Shown here piece after piece: positions 41,093 to 49,842 of a DNA stretch of 64,000 nucleotides (position 1 is the first letter of the stretch; the number at the start of each line of letters is the position of its first letter). Source of the DNA: Bacillus amyloliquefaciens DSM 7 = ATCC 23350. GTDB taxonomy: Bacteria > Bacillota > Bacilli > Bacillales > Bacillaceae. Position numbers and translations under genes: made by a program. The stretch covers positions 2,227,001-2,291,000 of the forward strand of contig NC_014551.1 of NCBI RefSeq assembly GCF_000196735.1, written 5' to 3'. The notes beneath the pieces were generated by a model. It had not been told where the DNA came from and did no database searches. It saw nothing but the letters and a program-made list of their open reading frames with translations.

Positions 41093-41269
41093 TTACCGCT
41101 TTACCGTTTCAATCCATTCTTTTTTATCCATTTTATCAACTCCCTCATATTTCACGGCTTTCGAAATATAAGGTTCAATAGGCTGATAATGAAGCAAAAA
41201 TTGTACCGCGCCCAAAATCACGAGCTGAATGCAGACCAATTTGACCAGCAGACGTTCAAACGTTTTCAT
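41093..41269 (-). CDS. ypfB: YpfB, small membrane protein (DUF5359)
   Basis: A 58-residue protein with one N-terminal transmembrane helix (VKLVCIQLVILGAVQFLL) and a charged tail ending DKKEWIETVKR. ATG 41269 has GGAGGT eight bases upstream. It lies between ypfA and cmk as in B. subtilis. Function unknown. Confidence 0.83.
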   Translation of the reverse strand: MKTFERLLVKLVCIQLVILGAVQFLLHYQPIEPYISKAVKYEGVDKMDKKEWIETVKR

Positions 41270-41315
41270 ACACGCGCACCTCCATTAGGATTAGTATGGA
41301 AAAGTACGCTGCTGT

Positions 41316-41972
41316 TTATTCCGGCTGACTGTTTCTTCTCTGCTGCAGCTGCGCGCGCATACAGTATTGGAGTAATTGCTGCTGCGATCCGGCATCGATT
41401 TCTGTAAATTCAAGCGTCATTTTTTGTTTATCCGCCTTTTCATCATAAAAAAACCGCTGGGTAACCGCTTCAGCTGATATATCGTCTGTATTTTCCTTAC
41501 CCGGAAGAGAGAATGAGACATACAGCTTTTCACCCGGTTCCACGGAAATATGCTCAGGCATCACAACTGCGATTCCGCCGGCGCTGATATTAGAGGAAAC
41601 CGTTTGAAAGGCGGTTTTTTTCGCTTTTATTTTGACGGATACATTCAATACAGCGTCTGCACGGACGTACCGGCGTCTTTGAATCCGCTTCATTTCCTTT
41701 TTAGGGGGGATATCCAATCCGATCATCGGGATAGGATCTTTTTTCTTTCCTTTGATTATGCTTTTAAAATGATACGGCACTTGGCCATTCCCCATAAATT
41801 CCGCTGTTATTTCCAGCCCTTTGTGCAAAAAGACCGTCCGTCCCGAATCCAGATCGACGGGATATGAGATATGCAGTTCGCCGTTTTCAACGCTGACAGC
41901 CTTGCTCCTCGCTTTTTTTGGCTCATTGTTCTCTATGTATTCAATCCAAATATAATCTCCGACAGCTATCAT
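41316..41972 (-). CDS. ypfA: YpfA, PilZ-domain c-di-GMP receptor (motility inhibitor)
   Basis: A 218-residue YcgR-like protein with an N-terminal flagellar-brake domain and a C-terminal PilZ domain. The c-di-GMP-binding motifs are RRRYVR (residues 99-104) and NISAGG (128-133). The B. subtilis protein (also named DgrA or MotI) binds c-di-GMP and interacts with MotA to stop flagella. The ATG at 41972 follows a weak GAGTGAAGG. Confidence 0.92.
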   Translation of the reverse strand: MIAVGDYIWIEYIENNEPKKARSKAVSVENGELHISYPVDLDSGRTVFLHKGLEITAEFMGNGQVPYHFKSIIKGKKKDPIPMIGLDIPPKKEMKRIQRRRYVRADAVLNVSVKIKAKKTAFQTVSSNISAGGIAVVMPEHISVEPGEKLYVSFSLPGKENTDDISAEAVTQRFFYDEKADKQKMTLEFTEIDAGSQQQLLQYCMRAQLQQRRNSQPE

Positions 41973-42019
41973 GGGCCTTCACTCTTTCATTCTTTATGCT
42001 TTTATTAAAGCATGTAATG

Positions 42020-42049
42020 AAAAAAAGGAAAAGACTTTTAGTCCTTTCC
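42020..42049 (-). terminator. Terminator of sleB-ypeB
   Basis: Minus strand: 10-bp stem GGAAAGGACT/AGTCTTTTCC (one G-U) with a 3-base loop, then TTTTTT. Ten bases after the ypeB stop. Confidence 0.82.
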
Positions 42050-42059
42050 TCCTTTATTT

Positions 42060-43409
42060 TTATAGGTCTTTATATATAGGTTCTGCACTTTTTAATTTTT
42101 CTATTTTTTCCTCTTTTCCATCGTCTGCATTTATGAACATTTGATACGTGTCTTTCCCGATCGTCCCGAGTATTTCGTAGCAAAGCACTTCCTGACCGAG
42201 TTCATTCGTGATCAGTGCCTGCCGCGTCTCCCGCACTTCAACATTTTTATTCAGCTTCGCTTTCGCTTCATCAGCCGATAAAGCCGGAGTCGGAATCGTT
42301 CTCGTGTGATGCGCGGCCAGGTAATCACGCGCGGAAAAACCGACGACTTCACCGTCATCCAGCGCCACTTTCATTCGGATGGCTTCCGGATATATGCGGA
42401 CGTTTTTCTCAACGGGAATAAAAGAGAAGACGCCGATGTTATTGTATTGCGCGCTTTCATCAATTTCGAGGCCTTTTGTTTCATAACCGTTTTTCTTTAA
42501 AAACGCGACGGCCCGGTTAGATGCTTCATTAAGGCTGATCTTTTGTTTCTTCACGGCCCGCTTTTGAATTAAATATACCGGATGTCCGCCTTTTTGGGTA
42601 ATATCCATATAGATCAACGATTTGTGATCGGCATCATTCATGCGGATGCTGTATACGTCCCGATTCGTCTTCCGGCCGCTCTTGACCACTTTAATGGAAT
42701 AATTATGATCAGGCGCAAACCGTTCCGCGATTTTTACCGCTTCTTTTTCTGTAATTTGTTTGCCTTTCAAATGCGTAAAACCTTTTCGTTCTGTATTTGT
42801 TGCCGTAAACGTGGGGCTGGTGTTGTCTTCAGAAAAAGCGCCTACGTTTTTTTCGACTGTTTTAAAGCTGTTGACGATCGTGTTATCGCTTTGTTTTTTG
42901 TCAGAAGCGAGCGCCATTTCAACATCCATCCACCGTAAATTTTTGCTCATGACGAGATGCTGAACGCTGCGGAGCTGGTTTTGAATGTTCTCCGCCTGTT
43001 TATACAGGCTGTTCAATGTCGTATATTCTTTTTTATCAAGCGGTTTTTGATCTAAATCCCGGACGGATGTTTTATAGCTGAAATCTCCTATATTGGATAA
43101 AAACTCCTCCGTCTTATTAAAAGGCATAAGTGTCAGCGGCAGCTGGCTCACATTGTTATGAGCTTCAGATGTTATTCTCCATACATCAATGAGCGCCGGT
43201 GACAGAGATTTTTTACTGTTCATGGCAAGCGTCGTCCCGATTTTGTCGTGAAGCTGATCAACATGGTAAGTCAGTTCATGAAAAGCCCTCTGATAATTAT
43301 TTTCCGCGTGCAGAAGGACCGCATCCTTTTCCTGATGCTCTTTATAACCCCAGTATCCGGTTGCGACGATCACGACACCGAGAACAGCGATAATAATTCC
43401 TCTAATCAT
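42060..43409 (-). CDS. ypeB: YpeB, germination protein required for SleB
   Basis: A 449-residue spore protein. It has an N-terminal membrane anchor (GIIIAVLGVVIVATGYWGY), a helical domain, and C-terminal PepSY-like repeats (KQITEKEAVKIAERFAP, KISLNEASNRAVAFLKK, LSADEAKAKLN). Known: YpeB and SleB depend on each other for incorporation and stability in the spore. It follows sleB by 24 bases. Confidence 0.95.
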   Translation of the reverse strand: MIRGIIIAVLGVVIVATGYWGYKEHQEKDAVLLHAENNYQRAFHELTYHVDQLHDKIGTTLAMNSKKSLSPALIDVWRITSEAHNNVSQLPLTLMPFNKTEEFLSNIGDFSYKTSVRDLDQKPLDKKEYTTLNSLYKQAENIQNQLRSVQHLVMSKNLRWMDVEMALASDKKQSDNTIVNSFKTVEKNVGAFSEDNTSPTFTATNTERKGFTHLKGKQITEKEAVKIAERFAPDHNYSIKVVKSGRKTNRDVYSIRMNDADHKSLIYMDITQKGGHPVYLIQKRAVKKQKISLNEASNRAVAFLKKNGYETKGLEIDESAQYNNIGVFSFIPVEKNVRIYPEAIRMKVALDDGEVVGFSARDYLAAHHTRTIPTPALSADEAKAKLNKNVEVRETRQALITNELGQEVLCYEILGTIGKDTYQMFINADDGKEEKIEKLKSAEPIYKDL

Positions 43410-43433
43410 GTTAACACCTCATTTTTCGTACTT

Positions 43434-44303
43434 TTACTCACAGAAAATGTGTTTTCCGATTCTTTTAATCTGCGGCCGTCCCCAAATCCATTTGCTTGTC
43501 GCCGTATCAGGGTTAAAATAATAAAGCGCGTTTTCAGAAGGGTCCCAGCCGTTAATCGCATCAAGAACCGCTTCTTTTGCTCTTTCATTCGGCTGCATAT
43601 ATATTTGCCCGTCGGCAACGGCGGTAAAAGCGAGCGGTTCGAAAATGACGCCGGCCACCGTATTCGGAAATAACGGGCTTTTAATACGGTTTAAAATAAC
43701 CGCGGCGATGGCAACCTGTCCTTCAAACGGCTCACCGCGGGCTTCCCCGTACACAGCCTGCGCCAGAAGATTGATATCGTTGTTTGAGAAACCGCCCGGC
43801 ATATTGGCCGCTGTCGTGTTTTGCTTTTGTTCTGACTGACCGCCTGTATTGTTTTGCGGTTTTTGAGCAGGCTTATTCGTTCCCGCCGCCGGCTTCTGTG
43901 CGCCTGCTGACGGTTTCGTTTGATTTTTTAAAGGGACGTTGCCGTAATGGGTGAACGTATTCCCTTTTTGAATCTGCTCCATTACATATTCGCGGTAATA
44001 TTTTGATTTTGAAATCAGCACCTGTTTGGTTTTCGCACCGACGAGACCGTCAACCGCCTTCATGCCGAATTTCTCCTGAAAATTTCGTACGGCCCAGTAT
44101 GTGGTCCACCCGTAAACACCGTCGATTTTCCCGTTATAAAATCCGTTATATTGAAGACGTGCCTGCAATTCTATAACATCATCACCAGTCGCGCCTCTTT
44201 GAATCACTTGATTTGAAAACGCATGGGCCGTTTCATGTTCGAAAAAAGCGGCAGCGAAAGAAAATAGAATGAGACATGCCATAAACGCTCCTTTGCACTT
44301 CAT
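43434..44303 (-). CDS. sleB: SleB, spore cortex-lytic transglycosylase
   Basis: A 289-residue exported enzyme that degrades spore cortex muramic-lactam peptidoglycan on germination. Signal peptide to about residue 28, a peptidoglycan-binding domain (GATGDDVIELQARLQYNGFY), a Gln/Lys/Pro-rich linker near residues 130-170, and a hydrolase_2 domain with the catalytic Glu in VYGEARGEPFEGQVAIAAV. ATG 44303 has AGGAGG nine bases upstream. SigG control is expected from the family; a possible GTATA/GACAATA pair precedes it, but is weak. Confidence 0.95.
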   Translation of the reverse strand: MKCKGAFMACLILFSFAAAFFEHETAHAFSNQVIQRGATGDDVIELQARLQYNGFYNGKIDGVYGWTTYWAVRNFQEKFGMKAVDGLVGAKTKQVLISKSKYYREYVMEQIQKGNTFTHYGNVPLKNQTKPSAGAQKPAAGTNKPAQKPQNNTGGQSEQKQNTTAANMPGGFSNNDINLLAQAVYGEARGEPFEGQVAIAAVILNRIKSPLFPNTVAGVIFEPLAFTAVADGQIYMQPNERAKEAVLDAINGWDPSENALYYFNPDTATSKWIWGRPQIKRIGKHIFCE

Positions 44304-44400
44304 CTTTTCAAGCCTCCTCAGCAAAATTTAAACTGTACCCGTATTGTCTGTCACGCGGTTATTTTTATACACCGTTTCCTCTTATCCCCCCTAAGGCATA

Positions 44401-44433
44401 AAAAAAGAAACTGCACGCGATGCGCAGTTTCTT
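44401..44433 (-). terminator. Terminator of prsW
   Basis: Minus strand: 10-bp stem AAGAAACTGC/GCAGTTTCTT, 9-base loop, then a T-run. It begins at the prsW stop codon. Confidence 0.88.
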
Positions 44434-45089
44434 CACACTTGAATCATATTGACGGAACGTGCTTTTTTTGCCTTCCGCAGCCCGAACCACCATAAAAACA
44501 GCATAAACGGCAGCATATAATATACCCAATGATTGAGGGCGGTCAGAATAAAATCGTAAGAACCGTGCAGACATGAAGGCACGATCAGCGAAATCACAAG
44601 CCACTTAACGCGGGCTTTTTTCTGTGAAAAGCGGGCTTTTCCGAGATAAAAGCCCATAATCACCCAGATCAGCGCGTGGCAGGAGACCGGCAGAAGAGCC
44701 CTGATGAAAGCATGCTCAACACCGTGGCCGAATAAATAGAGAATATTTTCAAGCGTGGCAAAGCCTAACGACACACTGGCCCCGTAAACGATTCCGTCAT
44801 AATGCTCATCAAAATGAGCATGCGGGTACACACTGATCATCAGAACAAACCATTTCACCGATTCTTCCAAAAAACCTGAAGACAAAAAAGAAACGAAAAA
44901 GCTTCCTCCCCCTACATGCTCTTTTTCAAGAACATATTGGATAAACATGGTCGGAAACACGAGTACAACTCCGAGAAAAAAAGACCTCAGCACCATATGT
45001 ACGGGTTCATTGTCATACTGATCTTTTAAATAAAAATAGCTTAACAGCGCAATGCCGGGAGCGATTCCTGCAGAGATGATTGCAAACAT
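44433..45089 (-). CDS. prsW: PrsW, intramembrane protease for anti-SigW RsiW
   Basis: A 218-residue membrane protease with about six helices. The catalytic glutamates are in [10 protein letters not shown] and [14 protein letters not shown], and histidines in [12 protein letters not shown] and LHGSYDFI. In B. subtilis it makes the first cut in RsiW in response to cell-envelope stress, releasing SigW. The ATG has GAGGT upstream. Confidence 0.94.
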   Translation of the reverse strand: MFAIISAGIAPGIALLSYFYLKDQYDNEPVHMVLRSFFLGVVLVFPTMFIQYVLEKEHVGGGSFFVSFLSSGFLEESVKWFVLMISVYPHAHFDEHYDGIVYGASVSLGFATLENILYLFGHGVEHAFIRALLPVSCHALIWVIMGFYLGKARFSQKKARVKWLVISLIVPSCLHGSYDFILTALNHWVYYMLPFMLFLWWFGLRKAKKARSVNMIQV

Positions 45090-45163
45090 CAGGCAACCTC
45101 TTTCCTTTATATTCCTATATCTATCGTACCATGTTGTTCATATTTTTACATCTTTCAATTTCT

Positions 45164-45195
45164 AAAAAAAGAGCATATGAATGATCATATGCTCT
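45164..45195 (-). terminator. Terminator of ypdA
   Basis: Minus strand: 10-bp stem AGAGCATATG/CATATGCTCT with a 6-base loop and TTTTTTT. It overlaps the ypdA stop codon. Confidence 0.87.
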
Positions 45196-46168
45196 CTGCA
45201 CCCAGCCGTTTTGAAATTTCTTTTGCGATCAAGCCGCCGTGAAAACGGCCGTTTTCGATAAAAATTTCATTGGCGTTATTTCCTGCCGCAATGACTCCGG
45301 CAATAAAAACACCGTCAACATTTGTTTCCATCGTTTCTTCCCGGAAAAACGGTCTGCCTGATTCTGCATCAATCTGGACACCGATTTTTTCGAGAAAACC
45401 GTGATCCGGATGATATCCCGTCATGGCAAATACAAAATCGTTTTTCAGCCTGACCGTCTCATTCCGGCCTGAGCGGAAAATGATCTCATCTTCCGTCACT
45501 TCTTCAAGACAAGCGCCGAATTCCATCCGGATCGTGCCGTTTCTGACGAGGGCCTCAAACTCGGGCAGAATCCACGGCTTGATGCTCGGGGAGTATTCAT
45601 TCCCTCTGTAAAGCACCGTGACGCGCGCGCCGGACTTCACCAGTTCCAAAGCCGCGTCCACGCTTGAATTTTTCCCGCCGATTACGGCAACATCTTTATC
45701 AAAATAAGGATGGCCTTCTTTAAAGTAATGAAATACCTTAGGAAGCTCTTCACCCGGTATGTTCATATAATTCGGATGATCATAATATCCTGTCGCAATA
45801 ATACAAAACGGAGTGAGATAGCGGTCTTTTGACGTTTCTACAAGAAAACGGCCGTCTTCCTGTTTTGTCACGCGCTCCACCGTTTCAAAGGCGTTTACGC
45901 GCAGCTCTTTTCTTCTGACAACCTCTCTGTAGTACGAGAGAGCCTGAATTCTGACCGGTTTTCTGTTTTCCGTAATAAAGGCGACATCGCCGATTTCTAA
46001 TTTTTCACTTGAACTGAAAAACGTTTGGTGTGTCGGATAGTTATAAATGCTGTTTACGACATTTCCTTTTTCGATCACAAGGGCGTTCACGCCGATTTGC
46101 TTCAGATGTATAGCCGCCGATAATCCGCAAGGACCTCCGCCTATTATAATTGCTTTTTCTTCTGTCAT
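45185..46168 (-). CDS. ypdA: YpdA (Bdr), bacilliredoxin/bacillithiol-disulfide reductase
   Basis: A 327-residue FAD/NADPH flavoenzyme. The FAD loop GGGPCGLSAA is at the N-terminus, with the conserved Cys of that motif thought to be catalytic, and a second nucleotide loop GGKNSSVDAALE lies near residue 170. It reduces bacillithiol disulfide or bacilliredoxins, completing the thiol system whose synthesis genes bshA and bshB1 are at the other end of the window. ATG 46168 has AGGAG nine bases upstream. Confidence 0.93.
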   Translation of the reverse strand: MTEEKAIIIGGGPCGLSAAIHLKQIGVNALVIEKGNVVNSIYNYPTHQTFFSSSEKLEIGDVAFITENRKPVRIQALSYYREVVRRKELRVNAFETVERVTKQEDGRFLVETSKDRYLTPFCIIATGYYDHPNYMNIPGEELPKVFHYFKEGHPYFDKDVAVIGGKNSSVDAALELVKSGARVTVLYRGNEYSPSIKPWILPEFEALVRNGTIRMEFGACLEEVTEDEIIFRSGRNETVRLKNDFVFAMTGYHPDHGFLEKIGVQIDAESGRPFFREETMETNVDGVFIAGVIAAGNNANEIFIENGRFHGGLIAKEISKRLGAESI

Positions 46169-46220
46169 GTCCTTCAACTCCTGCGATTGGCATTTCCATC
46201 ATAAGTTTCCACTCATATAA

Positions 46221-46254
46221 AAAATCTCCTATATCATCATAGGAGATTTTTTTT
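46221..46254. terminator. Bidirectional terminator after gudB
   Basis: A perfect 12-bp stem AAAATCTCCTAT/ATAGGAGATTTT with a 6-base loop and T-runs on both strands. On the minus strand it ends gudB before ypdA. Confidence 0.85.
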
Positions 46255-46273
46255 GTTTATGCAAACGATTGGT

Positions 46274-47548
46274 TTATATCCAGCCTCTGAAGCGCGAAGC
46301 CTCCGCCATTTTCCGCACGCCGACCATGTAAGCCGCAAGCCTCATGTCAATCCGGCGGTTTTGGGACATTTCATAAATATTATTAAACGATTTTACCATC
46401 ATATTTTCCAGTTTTTCTTCGACTTCTTCTTCACTCCAGTAGAAGCCCTGGTTATTTTGAACCCATTCGAAATAAGAAACCGTTACACCGCCGGCGCTCG
46501 CCAAAACATCGGGAACAAGCAGCGTTCCTTTATCTGTCAGGATTTTCGTTCCTTCCAGTGTCGTCGGTCCGTTTGCCGCCTCTACCACGATTTTCGCTTT
46601 AATGCGGTCAGCGTTTTCATCTGTAATTTGGTTTTCTATCGCTGCCGGGACAAGTATATCACAGTCAAGCTCAAGCAGCTCCTGATTCGTAATGGTGTCA
46701 TTGAAAAGCTTCGTCACTGTTCCGAAGCTGTCTCTGCGGTCAAGCAGATAATCAATATCAAGACCGTCCGGATCGTAAAGACCTCCGTACGCGTCAGAAA
46801 TTCCGACAACTTTCGCGCCGGCGTCATGCATAAACTTAGCCAGATAGCTGCCCGCGTTTCCGAAACCTTGTACGACGACGCGCGCGTTCTGAATATCAAG
46901 ACCTTTTTTCTTGGCCGCTTCTTTTATGCAGATGGTGACGCCTTTTGCTGTAGCTGATTCCCTGCCGTGGGATCCGCCCAGTACAAGCGGTTTTCCCGTA
47001 ATAAAGCCAGGTGAGTTAAATTCATCAATTCTTGAATATTCATCCATCATCCAAGCCATAATCTGCGAGTTTGTAAATACGTCTGGTGCCGGGACATCTT
47101 TAGTCGGTCCGACAATCTGACTGATTGCTCTGACGTATCCTCTGCTCAGTCTTTCAAGCTCTCTGAATGACATATTTCTCGGATCACAAACAATTCCGCC
47201 TTTACCACCGCCATAAGGAAGATCAATAATTCCGCATTTTAAACTCATCCAGATAGAAAGTGCTTTCACCTCTTTTTCAGTTACATTCGGGTGAAAACGA
47301 ATACCGCCTTTTGTCGGACCTACGGAATCATTGTGCTGTGCACGATAGCCTGTAAATATTTTCACAGACCCGTCATCCATCCGAACCGGAATTTTAACCG
47401 TTAATAATCTGAGCGGCTCTTTCAGCAGTTCATACACTTCTTCTGGATACCCCAATTTTTCCAGAGCTTTATGTATTACGGTTTGGGTTGATTTTAATAC
47501 ATCATGTTTGTCTTCTTCATTATGACCGGTGAATCGATCGGCTTCCAT
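46274..47548 (-). CDS. gudB: GudB, NAD-specific glutamate dehydrogenase (apparently intact)
   Basis: A 424-residue catabolic dehydrogenase. Active-site segments: RAQHNDSVGPTKGGIRFHP and LPYGGGKGGI with the catalytic Lys, then PAPDV and the NAD loop QGFGNAGS. The region TEKEVKALSIW holds a single copy of the VKA-coding 9 bases; the B. subtilis 168 allele has a direct duplication there that inactivates it. ATG 47548 follows AGGAGG at nine bases. It should deaminate glutamate to 2-oxoglutarate. Confidence 0.97.
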   Translation of the reverse strand: MEADRFTGHNEEDKHDVLKSTQTVIHKALEKLGYPEEVYELLKEPLRLLTVKIPVRMDDGSVKIFTGYRAQHNDSVGPTKGGIRFHPNVTEKEVKALSIWMSLKCGIIDLPYGGGKGGIVCDPRNMSFRELERLSRGYVRAISQIVGPTKDVPAPDVFTNSQIMAWMMDEYSRIDEFNSPGFITGKPLVLGGSHGRESATAKGVTICIKEAAKKKGLDIQNARVVVQGFGNAGSYLAKFMHDAGAKVVGISDAYGGLYDPDGLDIDYLLDRRDSFGTVTKLFNDTITNQELLELDCDILVPAAIENQITDENADRIKAKIVVEAANGPTTLEGTKILTDKGTLLVPDVLASAGGVTVSYFEWVQNNQGFYWSEEEVEEKLENMMVKSFNNIYEMSQNRRIDMRLAAYMVGVRKMAEASRFRGWI

Positions 47549-47663
47549 TTGAGTTAACCTCCTAAAATCTTCTGTTTCTCTCATGCTCCCTTTCAGTGAC
47601 TAGTATACACCTTCAATATCTCCGTGCATAGAAGAAAGACAATGATTTTTCCATTATTTCGCT

Positions 47664-47696
47664 TAAAAAAAGACGGCCGCTGAAAACAGCTGCCGT
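47664..47696 (-). terminator. Terminator of mecB
   Basis: Minus strand: ACGGC-x-GCTG pairs with CAGC-x-GCCGT (one internal mismatch, TTTT loop), then TTTTTTT. About 14 bases after the mecB stop. Confidence 0.8.
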
Positions 47697-47709
47697 TTCG
47701 TCTCTTTTT

Positions 47710-48294
47710 TTATGAAAAATGTCTCTCGATGGTCTCCACAGCATTGCCGTCCATGATGAGTTTTCCGTACTCATGGAGCCTGTAAATCGTAATCGTCGCA
47801 GGGTGCCCGTATTCGGCCAGCACCGCGACAACGCCTTCTGCAGAACGGGAGCCGAGGTCTTCAAGACTTACATAGTACTGGTCCTCATAGTGGTAGACGG
47901 TTCCGCCGGTAATCCCGATGCGATGAAGGCTCCCGGCAAGCTGAATGATATCTTCAAACGAATGGAACTGATAAATAATATCCGGGCTTTCGTCAAGTTT
48001 GACCTGCATCTCGATATAATCGTCGTCATATTCGTCGTCTTCTGCGTCCGCGTCATGATTTTTCGTGACAATCACAACCATGCCTTGTGCCTGAAGAGAA
48101 TATACTTCCACCGCGATCGGACCATTCGCTTCAAAGCCGAGCTCTGTATTTGCTTCATTCATCATATCTTTAAATAACTGGTGGACTTTAAACGAGTCCT
48201 TCCAGAGGTCTTCTTTTGTCAGTCCCCGATCAGTCAGATCGTCGAGGGTTAAAAAGATTTTAATCTTATTATAGTTCAGACGCTCAAGCCGCAT
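47710..48294 (-). CDS. mecB: MecB (YpbH), MecA-family ClpC adaptor
   Basis: A 194-residue paralogue of MecA that presents substrates to ClpC. The N-terminal substrate domain begins MRLERLNYNKIKIFLT. An acidic linker near residues 82-96 (HDADAEDDEYDDDY) precedes the C-terminal ClpC-binding domain (DIIYQFHSFEDIIQLAGSL). ATG 48294 follows GGAGGG. In B. subtilis it influences competence and spore development. Confidence 0.93.
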   Translation of the reverse strand: MRLERLNYNKIKIFLTLDDLTDRGLTKEDLWKDSFKVHQLFKDMMNEANTELGFEANGPIAVEVYSLQAQGMVVIVTKNHDADAEDDEYDDDYIEMQVKLDESPDIIYQFHSFEDIIQLAGSLHRIGITGGTVYHYEDQYYVSLEDLGSRSAEGVVAVLAEYGHPATITIYRLHEYGKLIMDGNAVETIERHFS

Positions 48295-48445
48295 AATGTT
48301 CCCTCCTGCCTCTTCTTGCACACAAATCATATAACACAGTATATGAATAAATGAGTCATAGGTTCTTAATTTGTTATCAGTTTACACCGTGTACAGCGGG
48401 AAGACAAGCAGAATGCCGTTTTTTATCGACTCGGCCGGATTTGTT

Positions 48446-49234
48446 TCAGGAAAACGGCTCATCCGGTCCGCACAGGGTGATGATATGCGTCTCAGGTTTC
48501 GCTCCGAGCCTCAGCGGAACTTTTGTCGTCCCGTAGCCGTTGCTGATCAGGTAATGCGCTTTCTTTACCGTTCCCGTCCCGCCCAATTCATACGGACCGA
48601 ACCGGCCGAAACGGATTTGGCCGCCGTGCGTATGGCCGCTGAACACAGCGTCAATTCCGTCAGACTCATTCATCTGCTCATGGATGCCCGGGTTATGGCA
48701 TAGCAGAAGGTTTACTTTGTTTTCGTCCGTATGTCTGATTGCAGATTCGTAATCATCCATCATCATTCTGATATCATCCACCCCGCAGATCGTAACCGTT
48801 TCCCCTTTATAAGCAAACTGAACCGATTCATTTCTCAGCGGGATCACTTTATATGCCTGAAGAAGAGAAAGCAATTTTTGCTGGCTGACCTCGTAATCAT
48901 TATTTCCCCACACATAAATAACAGGCGCAAGAGCAGTCAGACGTTTGATGTTTTCCTCGATTCTGGCGTATGGAACTCCGCCCTCCGCCAAATCACCGCC
49001 GAGCAAAACGGCATCCGGCTTATAAACTGATGCTTCCCGGAGAAGCTTTTCATCAATTAAACGGCGGTGCACGTCAGATATAAAAAAGATGGTGAGCGGC
49101 TTCATCCCTTTCATTTTATCAAGCATAAATGTATGTGTTTTCAGGTGGCTGCCGTTTGCCGTTTTGTACATGACAGCCGCCATAACCGCAGCCGCTCCCG
49201 CCAATGAGCCAAGAATTCCCGCTGTAAGCTTCAT
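48446..49234 (-). CDS. ypbG: YpbG, membrane-anchored metallophosphoesterase
   Basis: A 262-residue calcineurin-like phosphoesterase with an N-terminal membrane helix (AGILGSLAGAAAVMAAVMY). The metal ligands are visible in order: SDVH, GGDLAEGG, GNNDYE, CHNPG and GHTHGGQ. Related YkuE-type enzymes act outside the membrane; the substrate here is unknown. ATG 49234 has GGAG nine bases upstream. Confidence 0.88.
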   Translation of the reverse strand: MKLTAGILGSLAGAAAVMAAVMYKTANGSHLKTHTFMLDKMKGMKPLTIFFISDVHRRLIDEKLLREASVYKPDAVLLGGDLAEGGVPYARIEENIKRLTALAPVIYVWGNNDYEVSQQKLLSLLQAYKVIPLRNESVQFAYKGETVTICGVDDIRMMMDDYESAIRHTDENKVNLLLCHNPGIHEQMNESDGIDAVFSGHTHGGQIRFGRFGPYELGGTGTVKKAHYLISNGYGTTKVPLRLGAKPETHIITLCGPDEPFS

Positions 49235-49280
49235 AAACGCACTCTCCATTCTGTCATTGTCTTACATTAGACGGACAAAC

Positions 49281-49318
49281 AAAAAAAGACGTTTCTATCC
49301 TTTCCGGAAAACGCCTCT
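49281..49318 (-). terminator. Terminator of ypbF
   Basis: Minus strand: GAGGCGTTT pairs with AAACGTCTT (G-U pairs), then TTTTTTT. Just after the ypbF stop. Confidence 0.75.
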
Positions 49319-49320
49319 TT

Positions 49321-49779
49321 TTATTTGCTTTCAAAATAAAGATTGATATCATACCGATGTTTCATCAGGTGAAAAACAGATTCTCTCGCCCCCCATTTTT
49401 CCGGCTGGGGCCATAAATCCGTGCTTTTTTGGATAATTTCACATCTCAGCTTATGAAATTCACCCTCGGCTTTTTCTTCCTTTTTTTTAAAATAATAAGA
49501 AGTGCAGTACGCAAAAGCGGAAGCCATAATCCAGCACAAATAAACCGTATGGCCTAATATTTCCTGCAGAATCAGCTGCGGAGAAGCTTGAGGGGCATTG
49601 AAGCTTTTAAAAATCAGCAGTACGCACATCAGGGAAAAGCAAACGAGGGACGCCCACTGCCATCTTCGGCATTGCTTGGCATAATTTTCGTATTTTAATT
49701 TCCGTTTAACCAGCGCCTGAAGCATTTGTTTCGTCGGTCCGTCAGCAAATCGGTCTAATTGCTTCCATAAAGAATCCAT
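49321..49779 (-). CDS. ypbF: YpbF, DUF2663 membrane protein
   Basis: A 152-residue protein with two transmembrane segments (WASLVCFSLMCVLLIF and VYLCWIMASAFAYCTSYYF) between charged N- and C-terminal regions. ATG 49779 has AAGG ten bases upstream. The family occurs in Bacillus next to ypbE/ypbG; function unknown. Confidence 0.82.
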   Translation of the reverse strand: MDSLWKQLDRFADGPTKQMLQALVKRKLKYENYAKQCRRWQWASLVCFSLMCVLLIFKSFNAPQASPQLILQEILGHTVYLCWIMASAFAYCTSYYFKKKEEKAEGEFHKLRCEIIQKSTDLWPQPEKWGARESVFHLMKHRYDINLYFESK

Positions 49780-49842
49780 TCGCTTCACACCTTGTCCGTT
49801 TTCATTGGTACACTATATGAAAGCCGCGGTGAAAATATGTAT

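Noticed and set aside
46253-46957. 234-codon plus-strand ORF
   Set aside because: It lies antisense to the well-supported gudB and its translation has no domain-like character; a frame shadow.
47719-48177. 152-codon plus-strand ORF
   Set aside because: Antisense to mecB; composition follows the opposite-strand codons.
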